DNA of 64,000 nt. It comes from Pantanalinema rosaneae (GTDB lineage: Bacteria > Cyanobacteriota > Cyanobacteriia > Leptolyngbyales > Leptolyngbyaceae). The notes beneath the pieces were generated by a model. The model ran no database searches, had not been told where the DNA came from, and saw only the letters and a program-made list of their open reading frames with translations. Where the stretch lies: contig NZ_JBLZFZ010000034.1 of the NCBI RefSeq assembly GCF_050753385.1, forward strand, positions 1 through 64,000, written 5' to 3'. Position numbers and translations under genes: made by a program. Of the stretch, positions 33,253 through 41,790 are shown piece after piece; within the stretch, counting starts at the first letter, position 1, and each line of letters begins with the position of its first letter.

Positions 33253-36021
33253 ATGAAGAAGATCGCGATCGTTCTGGCATTTTGGTTCAGTCTGCTGCTG
33301 GTATTGGGTACTGCCTCCTGGCATCCAGCCTTCCCTGAGTTAGGACAACGCAGTGAGTTACAGGCAATCGCCAAACAACTCAATTCACCTCAGCCGCCCT
33401 CTCCGACCTCAAGGGCGAAGGCGATCGGGACAAAACCTGCCAGCCAACAACCGATTACTCCCCTGGACCCGTTTGCCAGTGTCATTGGTAATGCCCAGCG
33501 CTTAGCCGGGTTATTTACGCTTTACTTTGATCCAGAAGCGGGCAAGCTATTTGCCGAAATTGCCCCCGATCAACTGAATGTTCAGTATCTCTGGAGTATG
33601 ACCCGCGAGTCCGGCATTGGGGATCGATCGCTGGTTAGTGGTCAATCTTTGCCCAGCTTTGTCTTCATGATTCGGCAGGTCAAACATACGCTGCAACTGG
33701 TCGTTCCCAATCTCTACTTTCGGGCACGCTCCGGAGATCCAATTGAACGATCCGTCCGGAGATCGTTTAGTGAGTCGATTCTAGCCACATTACCAATTCA
33801 GCAGATCCATCCCCAACGTCACACCTTTTTGGTCGATCTAGAGCCTTTACTCCTCAGCGATTTGCCTGGTTTTACTGCCGATCTATCAGCCGCCCTGGAC
33901 GCTCAATACAGTTTAGACTCAGAAAAATCGACTCTGGGCAATGTTCAGGTCTTCCCGAAAAATGTTGAGTTAGAAACGATTTATAGTTTCTCGCTGCATC
34001 CTGCCGAACAATCCCGTCCCCAAATTCCCTCACTCCCAGACAACCGCAATCTGGTCTTGCGAGCGCACTATAGCTGGTCACGACTGCCCGACCATCATGG
34101 CTATCGTCCTCGGTTTGCCGACGATCGAGTGGGCTATTTCATCACCGCCTATCAAGATTTATCGCAGCAATCCCATAAATCGCCCTTCGTCCGCTATATC
34201 AACCGTTGGCATTTAGAGAAACAGAACCCGACTGCCCCACTCTCACCCCCTAAACAACCGATCGTCTTCTGGCTGGAAAACAGCATTCCTCCCGAGTATC
34301 GTGACACGGTTAAAGCAGGAGTGCTGTTATGGAACAAAGCCTTTGAGCAAGCCGGATTCGTGGATGTGATCGAAGTCCGGCAAATGCCCGATGATGCTAC
34401 CTGGAGTCCGGCAGATGCCCGCTATAACACCATTCGTTGGCTAACAGCGTACTATAGCGGATTTGATGGCTTGGCACCGATCCGCGTCAATCCGCTCACG
34501 GGGGAAATTTTAGATGCTGACATTTTGATTGATGCTAGCTTTGCTCGGGGAGCTAAACAGCGATATCTTGCCCTGGAACAGGAGCGTCAGGCATCCGAGC
34601 GATCCAGTCCATTCCCTTGCCCATCGTCCTCTAGTGGCTCCAAGCCACGATCGTCCCAGGCACAAATCCAAGCCGACGATCGCTGTTATCGCCAAGGTGC
34701 ATCCCGCCAGTTCGCTCTGGGAGCAATGGCACTATCGATGCTGCATCATGCGGCTCCGGCTAGTGACAGGATGCAAGAGTATGTCCGGCAATACCTGCAA
34801 GAACTGATTGCCCATGAGGTCGGTCATACGTTAGGACTTCGCCACAATTTTCGAGCCAGTGCCATGTTGTCCCCTACCGAGTTAAACAATACCGAGCTAA
34901 CCCATACCAGGGGACTGACAGCCTCCGTCATGGACTATACTGCCGTGAATCTGGCTCCTCCCACCTTTCCCCAGGGCGACTACTTTACCACGGTCGTCGG
35001 GCCCTATGATGAATGGGCGATCGCCTATGGCTATACCCCGTTTAATGCCCGAACACCCCAGGCGGAACAGCGATTTTTAGAGGCGATCGTCCGCCGGTCA
35101 CCCGAGCCAGCCCTGGCATACGGCACAGATGAGGATGCGGCTGCCGAACTGGATCCCCAAATTCAAGTGTTTGATCTCAGTAGCGATCTCCTCACCTATG
35201 CCCCCTGGCAGTTTGAGAATGCCCAACGGTTATGGCAGGCATTAAATCAACATGCTCCCCGAGGCGATGAAGGGCTGAGTGAAGTGCGCGATCGCTTTGA
35301 AACAATCTTTCACTACTATGCCAGCTACGGATTCCTCTTGACCAACTATATTGGGGGACAGTCATTTAACCGCTATCGCTCTGGAAGTGTGGTCGGTCGG
35401 CTACCGTTAGAACCGATTTCAGCCGAACAACAACGGCAGGCATTAGATCTGTTAGACACCTATATCTTCGCTGCCAATGCCTTTCGCTTTTCCCCCGAAT
35501 TGCTCAATAAGCTGACTCCCGCTCGGTGGGAGCACTGGGGTGAAGTCGCCTCAATTCAGTTAGACTACCCCATTCACGATCGCATCCTGTGGCTACAGAC
35601 GAGCGTGCTCCAACAACTCTTCAGTCGCGATCGCTTGGTACGGTTACAAGATGCAGAGTTGAAAGCCAAACCGGGACAGTCGTTTACCCTAGCCAACCTA
35701 TTTGAGACGCTGCAAACGATTGTTTGGCAAGAAGTTTTACCCAACCCAACGGGCAACTCCCTGCCACTAGCGACAACCAGTTTGCGACGAGGCTTACAAC
35801 AGGCGTATCTACATCAAATGATCCAAATGGCATTACGTAAAGCCAACGTTCCCAGGGAAGCCACGACCCTGGCACGCTATCACTTAAAACAACTGCGCGA
35901 TCAACTAAGCAATACCTTAGATCGATCGCCCTCCGATCGGGATACTGCTACCCAGGCGCATTGGGAAGAGGTACACGATCGGATTCTCAAGGCACTAGAT
36001 GCTCAATTGCAAACGCAGTGA
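33253..36021 (+). CDS. Exported zinc-dependent metalloprotease (DUF4953/DUF5117 type)
   Basis: 922 residues. An N-terminal hydrophobic segment (4-22) acts as signal peptide or anchor. A beta-rich DUF5117-like region (about 80-320) precedes a metzincin-like catalytic domain. The zinc motif H-E-V-G-H-T-L-G-L-R-H is complete (H521, E522, H525, H531), followed by the conserved S-V-M-D-Y met-turn. A large C-terminal helical domain ends the protein. The family degrades extracytoplasmic proteins; the physiological target is unknown. sppA begins 44 bases downstream, so the two may form a protein-turnover unit. Confidence 0.9.
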   Translation: MKKIAIVLAFWFSLLLVLGTASWHPAFPELGQRSELQAIAKQLNSPQPPSPTSRAKAIGTKPASQQPITPLDPFASVIGNAQRLAGLFTLYFDPEAGKLFAEIAPDQLNVQYLWSMTRESGIGDRSLVSGQSLPSFVFMIRQVKHTLQLVVPNLYFRARSGDPIERSVRRSFSESILATLPIQQIHPQRHTFLVDLEPLLLSDLPGFTADLSAALDAQYSLDSEKSTLGNVQVFPKNVELETIYSFSLHPAEQSRPQIPSLPDNRNLVLRAHYSWSRLPDHHGYRPRFADDRVGYFITAYQDLSQQSHKSPFVRYINRWHLEKQNPTAPLSPPKQPIVFWLENSIPPEYRDTVKAGVLLWNKAFEQAGFVDVIEVRQMPDDATWSPADARYNTIRWLTAYYSGFDGLAPIRVNPLTGEILDADILIDASFARGAKQRYLALEQERQASERSSPFPCPSSSSGSKPRSSQAQIQADDRCYRQGASRQFALGAMALSMLHHAAPASDRMQEYVRQYLQELIAHEVGHTLGLRHNFRASAMLSPTELNNTELTHTRGLTASVMDYTAVNLAPPTFPQGDYFTTVVGPYDEWAIAYGYTPFNARTPQAEQRFLEAIVRRSPEPALAYGTDEDAAAELDPQIQVFDLSSDLLTYAPWQFENAQRLWQALNQHAPRGDEGLSEVRDRFETIFHYYASYGFLLTNYIGGQSFNRYRSGSVVGRLPLEPISAEQQRQALDLLDTYIFAANAFRFSPELLNKLTPARWEHWGEVASIQLDYPIHDRILWLQTSVLQQLFSRDRLVRLQDAELKAKPGQSFTLANLFETLQTIVWQEVLPNPTGNSLPLATTSLRRGLQQAYLHQMIQMALRKANVPREATTLARYHLKQLRDQLSNTLDRSPSDRDTATQAHWEEVHDRILKALDAQLQTQ

Positions 36022-36065
36022 TTAGGATAGAAGCGAATCGCTGCTTGTTTTAGGAACCTACTCGA

Positions 36066-37874
36066 ATGCGAGACTTTTTTAAGTACACGTTTGCCACCCT
36101 GCTCGGCTTATTCATTTTTCTCGGATTAAGCGTCGGTGGGTTAATTGCTCTATTCATTGGCGCAGCGTCTAGAGAAACGGGGCCCAGGGTGGCAAATAAA
36201 TCTGTTCTGGTCTTCGATTTGGGATTAGATATTGTGGATGCGCCGCCAGGTTCAGGGGGAGGGCAAGCCCTGGAAGCTGCGCTGTCTGGCACTAGCCTGG
36301 AAACGATCTCGCTACGATCGGCGATCGACGCGATCGACCAAGCAGCCAAAGACGATCGGATTGTGGGGCTATATCTCCATGGCAATATTAGTGCGGCTGG
36401 CAGTGGTTCTGGGTTTGCCACCTTAAAGGAAGTGCGGGGGGCACTGCAACGATTTAAAGCAGCAGGGAAAAAAATTCTTGCCTACCCCATGGACTGGCAA
36501 GAGCGGGATTATTACCTCGGTTCTGTGGCGAATACGATCGCGCTGAATCCCTTTGGCTCCCTGGAGATGAATGGGCTAAGTTCCGAAGCCACCTTCTTTG
36601 CTAACGCCCTCCAGAAATTTGGGGTCGGAGTCCAGGTGACACGGGTCGGTAGATATAAATCAGCAGTAGAACCGTTTTTGCTAACCGAACGGAGTCCGGC
36701 GAATAAACAACAGACTGAAACCTTATTGAATGATTTATGGCGAGAATTTCTTACAGCCGCGAGTCGCGATCGCAAACTCACGCCGCAGCAACTCCAGGCA
36801 ATCTCCGATCGCGAGGCGGCACTGGAACCCGAAGACGCATTAAAACTGCGGTTGGTCGATAAGCTGGCTTACCAGGATGAAATCTTAACTGAATTAAGGC
36901 AGTTGACTGGCAATCAGGCTGAGGATCAGACCCTGCGGCAAGTTACCTTAAAAGATTATGCCAAGGTGGCAGAGAACGCCCTGGGTCGCGAGAACTTCTC
37001 TAGCAACCAAATTGCCATCGTCTACGCGGAAGGTAATATTGTCGATGGACAGGGGCAAACCGGACAGATTGGGGGCGATCGCTTTGCCAAACAACTACGC
37101 GAACTGCGACTTGATCAGAATGTTAAAGCGATCGTGTTGCGGGTCAATAGTCCAGGGGGAAGTGCCTCGGCTTCGGAAGTGATGCAACGGGAAGTGATTC
37201 TGACTCGCAAAGTCAAACCCGTGATTGTCTCAATGGGAACAGTGGCGGCTTCCGGCGGGTATTGGATTTCGACGTACAGCGATCGGATTTTTGCCGAACC
37301 GAATACGATTACTGGCTCGATCGGGGTATTTGGCTTGTTACCGAATATTCAACAACTGGGGAATAACATTGGCATTACCTGGGATACCGTCAAAACCAGT
37401 CGCTTTGCTGATATTAGAAGCGTCTCCCGTCCGAAAAGTCCCCAGGAGATGGCATTAATTCAACAATCGGTCGATCGCATCTACAACCAATTCATCACCA
37501 AAGTTGCCGAGTCTCGCAAACTGGACAAAGCCAAAGTTGCCGATCTGGCACAGGGACGCGTCTGGTCAGGCATTCGGGCTAAAGACTTGGGGTTGGTCGA
37601 TCAATTGGGAGGGCTGAATGATGCAATCAAGTACGCTGCTCAAAAAGCCAATTTAGGCAATAACTGGACATTGACCGAATATCCCAAACCCCGAACCCTG
37701 ACAGAGCGCTTATTTGGTACCAGCAAAGACGATAAGGTAGCAGAACTCTCCACCAAACTCGATCCACTGACTACCGAAGCCCTCAAGTTATATAGCGAGT
37801 TATCTGCCCTCCGCGCACTCAATGATCCCCGTGGCATTTACGTTCGCTTACCCTATAACTTCCGGATTGATTAG
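36066..37874 (+). CDS. sppA: Signal peptide peptidase SppA, 67 kDa type
   Basis: A membrane serine protease that degrades leftover signal peptides; in cyanobacteria and chloroplasts it also acts in light acclimation. It has 602 residues, the long form with two tandem S49 domains. An N-terminal membrane helix lies at 10-32. The Ser-Lys dyad is visible as K198 in R-Y-K-S-A-V-E-P-F (first domain) and S396 in A-A-S-G-G-Y-W-I-S (second domain). It follows the metalloprotease gene by 44 bases on the same strand. Confidence 0.95.
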   Translation: MRDFFKYTFATLLGLFIFLGLSVGGLIALFIGAASRETGPRVANKSVLVFDLGLDIVDAPPGSGGGQALEAALSGTSLETISLRSAIDAIDQAAKDDRIVGLYLHGNISAAGSGSGFATLKEVRGALQRFKAAGKKILAYPMDWQERDYYLGSVANTIALNPFGSLEMNGLSSEATFFANALQKFGVGVQVTRVGRYKSAVEPFLLTERSPANKQQTETLLNDLWREFLTAASRDRKLTPQQLQAISDREAALEPEDALKLRLVDKLAYQDEILTELRQLTGNQAEDQTLRQVTLKDYAKVAENALGRENFSSNQIAIVYAEGNIVDGQGQTGQIGGDRFAKQLRELRLDQNVKAIVLRVNSPGGSASASEVMQREVILTRKVKPVIVSMGTVAASGGYWISTYSDRIFAEPNTITGSIGVFGLLPNIQQLGNNIGITWDTVKTSRFADIRSVSRPKSPQEMALIQQSVDRIYNQFITKVAESRKLDKAKVADLAQGRVWSGIRAKDLGLVDQLGGLNDAIKYAAQKANLGNNWTLTEYPKPRTLTERLFGTSKDDKVAELSTKLDPLTTEALKLYSELSALRALNDPRGIYVRLPYNFRID

Positions 37875-37881
37875 GATAGCC

Positions 37882-38787
37882 TCAAGCTTGCTCGTCCCTG
37901 GTCGTCAGCCGCTCTAAACTCAGTCGCAGCAGCGATAGCACTAGAATTAGCCCAAACATCACCAAGCCGATCGTGCAAGCGTAGCTAATATCTAGATCCT
38001 TAAATGCCCGTTCGTACAGGTAATAGACGATCGTGGCGGAACTGTTGCGGGGCCCTCCCTGGGTCATCACATACACTTCTTCAAACACCTTCGTGGCGGA
38101 AATGGCAGAAATCACCGCGACTAAGAAAATGTAAGGTTTCATCAACGGTACTGTGATATCCCAATGTTGCTTGATACCATCGGAACCATCGATCGCCGCC
38201 GCTTCATATAACTCCTGGGGAATGGCTTGCAATCCCGCCAGGTAAATCACCATGTAGTAGCCCAATCCTTTCCAGACTGTGACTGCCATAACGCTGAAAA
38301 TTGCCCAACTGGGACTGGTTAACCAGGGAATACCATCGGTCGTTAGCCCCAACAGCCGGAGTAGTTGATTCAGCAATCCGGTTTCGGCATACAGCCACTT
38401 CCATGCCAGCCCAGCCACCACCATCGAGATCACCACTGGCGTATAGTATGCTGCCCGAAACCACCGGACTCCCCGCAACTTCTGGTTGACCAGAATCGCT
38501 AATCCCAACGGCAACATCACCAGCAACGGCACCACACACACCATATACAGCAGCGTATTGCGAAAGGTCTGCCAGAACACGGTATCTGCCCATAATCGCC
38601 GGAAATTGGCAAATCCGACCCACTCCGGAGCGGTCAAGATGTCGTAACGGGTAAAACTCAGATAAAACGCCTGCACCGCCGGATAAAACACGGTCAGCCC
38701 CAGCATAAATAGGGCGGGTAGCAGAAATAGGTACGGGGTCAGCCGAGGTTGGACAATAGCCCAATATTTAGGGAGGGATTTATCCAT
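37882..38787 (-). CDS. Sugar-type ABC transporter permease (MalF/UgpA family)
   Basis: A 301-residue inner-membrane permease with six hydrophobic helices. The cytoplasmic EAA loop is visible as E-A-A-A-I-D-G-S-D-G-I-K-Q-H-W-D-I-T-V-P-L. ATG at 38787 is preferred over the GTG at 38790; it overlaps the egtD stop by 8 bases, so translation is coupled to egtD. No partner permease, binding protein or ATPase lies nearby. Substrate is unknown (family members take maltose, glycerol 3-phosphate, glucosylglycerol and similar solutes). It converges on sppA with 7 bases between stops. Confidence 0.88.
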   Translation of the reverse strand: MDKSLPKYWAIVQPRLTPYLFLLPALFMLGLTVFYPAVQAFYLSFTRYDILTAPEWVGFANFRRLWADTVFWQTFRNTLLYMVCVVPLLVMLPLGLAILVNQKLRGVRWFRAAYYTPVVISMVVAGLAWKWLYAETGLLNQLLRLLGLTTDGIPWLTSPSWAIFSVMAVTVWKGLGYYMVIYLAGLQAIPQELYEAAAIDGSDGIKQHWDITVPLMKPYIFLVAVISAISATKVFEEVYVMTQGGPRNSSATIVYYLYERAFKDLDISYACTIGLVMFGLILVLSLLRLSLERLTTRDEQA

Positions 38788-39841
38788 CACGATCGCTCAC
38801 TTGACAAAGTAACAAGCCAAACCAAGTATTTTGATCTGCCCAAACCCGTAACGGATTTAAACCAATTTCCTCAAGTTGCTGTTGAGTGGCAGTTAGATTA
38901 AATTTGCGCGAGATTTCCGTCCGGATGGTCTCACCAGACTCAAAGGTTACAGTCAGGCTCAAAGCGGCTAATTCGATGGTTTGCGATCGCAGACTGCGGA
39001 GATGCATTTCAATTTGATGCAAAGACTCATTGTAGAACGACCAATGCTCAAATTGAGTCAGATCAAAATCACCCTGAAATCGCTGATTCAGATGCTGCAA
39101 CATATTGAGATTAAACTCTGCCGTCACACCCTGACGATCGTTATACGCCGCTTCTAATAACTCAGTTGATTTGTGTAGATCGACCCCTAACAGAAAGTAT
39201 TCTCCTGGCTGTAACGCCGAGCGAATTTGTTGGAAAAATTGCTCACATTCCGCCGGATTCAAATTGCCTAAACTACTGCCAAGAAAGAAGATCAATCGTT
39301 TGGGTAAATGGGGCGTAGACAGATGTTGTAGGGCCTGCTCATACGTCCCTACTAAGCCGTGAATGTTTAGAGTGGGATACTCGCTCAATAACTGGTGGGC
39401 ACTGTCTTTAAGAATGCCAGCACTGATATCGATCGGAATATAATGCAACGGATAGCCTAACGCTTGATAGGCATTCAGTAATAAGCGGGTTTTCGTGGAA
39501 CTACCACTGCCTAACTCCACCAGTTCACACACCCCGGTGGTTGCTGCGATCTCAGCCGCATAATTTTGTAGAATGCTGGTTTCGGTGCGCGTTAAATAAT
39601 ATTCAGGTAACTCACAAATTTGCTCAAATAATTGCGAACCCCGATCGTCATAGAAATACTTGGGCGGTAATGTCTTAGGTTGCTGCGTGAGTCCCTGAAT
39701 TACATCCTGCCCGAAGGGCGCTTGCGCCACATCCTGAGTCGGGTGAATTAATACTTCAATCTGCAATCGATCGGCAGGAATAACTGGGGGCAACGAATTC
39801 CGGGCAGACGTGGCTGAACTGACCGCTTCAAAGGCTGACAT
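38780..39841 (-). CDS. egtD: L-histidine N-alpha-methyltransferase, ergothioneine biosynthesis
   Basis: Trimethylates histidine to hercynine with SAM, the first step to the thiol antioxidant ergothioneine. The protein is 353 residues. Family features include P-K-Y-F-Y-D-D-R-G-S near residue 60, the SAM loop E-L-G-S-G-S-S-T-K-T, F-L-G-S-S-L-G-N, and E-I-S-R-K-F, whose Glu/Ser bind the histidine substrate in EgtD. GGAGG precedes the ATG. No egtB lies in the window, so the sulfoxide synthase must be elsewhere. It is divergent from tatA and coupled to the ABC permease gene downstream. Confidence 0.93.
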   Translation of the reverse strand: MSAFEAVSSATSARNSLPPVIPADRLQIEVLIHPTQDVAQAPFGQDVIQGLTQQPKTLPPKYFYDDRGSQLFEQICELPEYYLTRTETSILQNYAAEIAATTGVCELVELGSGSSTKTRLLLNAYQALGYPLHYIPIDISAGILKDSAHQLLSEYPTLNIHGLVGTYEQALQHLSTPHLPKRLIFFLGSSLGNLNPAECEQFFQQIRSALQPGEYFLLGVDLHKSTELLEAAYNDRQGVTAEFNLNMLQHLNQRFQGDFDLTQFEHWSFYNESLHQIEMHLRSLRSQTIELAALSLTVTFESGETIRTEISRKFNLTATQQQLEEIGLNPLRVWADQNTWFGLLLCQVSDRDG

Positions 39842-39982
39842 TCTCCCTCCATCACAACAACGTTACAGGTGGCAATTGGGCAACTCTCAAGCGTTGGCTT
39901 ACCGCTTGTTATTGTCCCACCATCAGGGTCGCCTACTGTCTAACAAAGGAGGGATAATGGGAACACCGTTACCGGAGAGCGT

Positions 39983-40153
39983 ATGTTTGGTTTGGGATGG
40001 CCAGAAGTGGCAATTATTGCGATCGTGGCAATTCTGATCTTTGGGCCGAAAAAGATTCCCGAACTGGGAGGGACGTTAGGCAAAACCCTACGGGGCTTCA
40101 AGGAAGAGATCAGCAAACCGGATGAAGACACCAGCGATTTAGACGATCGCTAG
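39983..40153 (+). CDS. tatA: Twin-arginine translocase subunit TatA/TatE
   Basis: A 56-residue protein: one N-terminal membrane helix (F-G-L-G-W-P-E-V-A-I-I-A-I-V-A-I-L), the F-G-P-K-K-I-P-E-L hinge, an amphipathic helix (G-K-T-L-R-G-F-K-E-E-I) and an acidic tail. This is the complete TatA signature. TatA forms the pore that exports folded proteins such as the Rieske protein. GGAG lies 6 bases before the ATG. Its stop codon is one base from that of the convergent VanZ gene. It is short compared with many TatA proteins (70-90 residues) because its tail is brief. Confidence 0.93.
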   Translation: MFGLGWPEVAIIAIVAILIFGPKKIPELGGTLGKTLRGFKEEISKPDEDTSDLDDR

Positions 40154-40154
40154 A

Positions 40155-41708
40155 CTAGGGATGCTCTGATTCACTCGCTCGAATCTCCGATCGTATCGAC
40201 TTTTGCGTGGCAAGACCGCGTGATAGCCAAAAGGTCGCGCTGACAATCAAGATACTCAGGAGTAAGTTGGCAAGCCGAATAGGGCGATCGCTTTGATCAG
40301 CCAGCCAGCTTTCTAGTACCAGAGGGGGAATCACACAACCCACACCCGTCAGCAACAAGCGCACCAGGGGCTGTCCTTTCGCACCATTCACCAACAAACG
40401 CAACAAAATTCCCATTGGCACAAAGGCTAACAGCGAGCAAATCACCTGATAATCAACCGGAGTCAGCAAAACCAGGAGTGGGTTCTCAGCCTGGTCTACA
40501 TACCCCCGCAATGCTAACCCTGAGTAGGTCATGACCATCCGATGCGGTTGATCATCTGCCAGGACATTTGCCTTAAACCCTTGGGGTGGTGGTCTAAGCG
40601 AGGAGTGAAAATTCGTCGCAATCCACAGCAACAGGTTCGATCGCAGTTGAATCAAGCTAAAGTTACCGAGGAACGAATGATTGGTCAGGGACATAATCTG
40701 ATTAAACCGATTAGGCAAATCAGTTTGAGGCACAGTAATGTTTGCCGCCACGGTCAGTTCTGAACTGGCTCGGAGACGTTGATTCAAGACGGTCGCTGGA
40801 TCCGTCATTTCTAACCAATGTTGGGCTGAGATTGCCGCCCCCTGCGATGAGAGAGTGGCCGATGCGGTTTGATTCCCTCGCCAAACCAGATCAGGGGATC
40901 GACCTAGGCTATCGGTCAAACCCGATGTATTAGTCAACGGATAGTGCGCAACCAGGTGATCGCCGCAGGGCAGCATTGATTCAGCCTGGGTCAGAAATGG
41001 CGTTAAGGCACTGGCAGATAACGCCCGATCGCAAATCTGCACATTCCCGATCGTGCCCTCCCACGAGAACCGATGGGCAGGATCCGTCCCAATAAATAAC
41101 CTGGCGTTGAGATCCCATGTGCGGAGGGTAGAACCATTCAGCCATCCCACAACCCCGATCGCTAACACAGCGTAGATCACGGAGGCAGCGGCAATCTGAC
41201 GAAATGACAACCGCGATACCAATCGTTGAAATTGTTCTAGTCCCAGTTGGATCCAGTCCAACAACGGCGATCGGGCATACTTAAACGTCAGATAGCCAAG
41301 ATAGCCTCCCAGGGTATTGGTCATCACATCCGTGAGAGCCGAGGTTCTATCACTCAGGAGAACCTGGAGACATTCGACCATCAACGATAGCCCCGCACCA
41401 CAGCCCAGGACAATCAGCCACGTAGAACGGGATAACCATTTATGGGGCAATAGTTTGGCACTGACCCCAAACCCTAACGGCACAAATAGCAGGACATTAG
41501 CGATCAAGTCCACCTTATCAGTGGGATTAAACACAAACTGGCGAATCACCTGTCTAATCAGCAACACGTCGGGGATCCGCAAGCGAAACGGATACAGCGT
41601 CGCCACCAAAATCAGCACGACACTGAGAACAATGATTCTGTTCGCCCAGCGAGTGGCTAATTGATCAGCCGACACTCTGGGGGGGGCATGGTGGGGAGAT
41701 AGATTCAT
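40155..41708 (-). CDS. VanZ-like membrane protein with inserted LamG-like domain
   Basis: 517 residues. An N-terminal VanZ domain with four helices (about 22-160) contains D-K-V-D-L-I-A-N-V-L-L-F-V-P-L-G-F. A further helix (about 180-197) leads to a LamG/concanavalin-like domain (about 200-405, I-G-N-V-Q-I-C-D-R-A-L-S and H-R-M-V-M-T-Y-S-G). Three C-terminal helices follow (about 425-500, V-P-M-G-I-L-L-R), and these resemble a second VanZ half. Such proteins occur near exopolysaccharide genes in cyanobacteria, but none lies here. Function is unknown. Confidence 0.85.
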   Translation of the reverse strand: MNLSPHHAPPRVSADQLATRWANRIIVLSVVLILVATLYPFRLRIPDVLLIRQVIRQFVFNPTDKVDLIANVLLFVPLGFGVSAKLLPHKWLSRSTWLIVLGCGAGLSLMVECLQVLLSDRTSALTDVMTNTLGGYLGYLTFKYARSPLLDWIQLGLEQFQRLVSRLSFRQIAAASVIYAVLAIGVVGWLNGSTLRTWDLNARLFIGTDPAHRFSWEGTIGNVQICDRALSASALTPFLTQAESMLPCGDHLVAHYPLTNTSGLTDSLGRSPDLVWRGNQTASATLSSQGAAISAQHWLEMTDPATVLNQRLRASSELTVAANITVPQTDLPNRFNQIMSLTNHSFLGNFSLIQLRSNLLLWIATNFHSSLRPPPQGFKANVLADDQPHRMVMTYSGLALRGYVDQAENPLLVLLTPVDYQVICSLLAFVPMGILLRLLVNGAKGQPLVRLLLTGVGCVIPPLVLESWLADQSDRPIRLANLLLSILIVSATFWLSRGLATQKSIRSEIRASESEHP

Positions 41709-41790
41709 AGCAGGTTAGGACAAGCGGACAACCCTAGAACGATCGAGTACCATCCGCCATCATAGTCAACACGTCAGTTTACCCGCCAAG

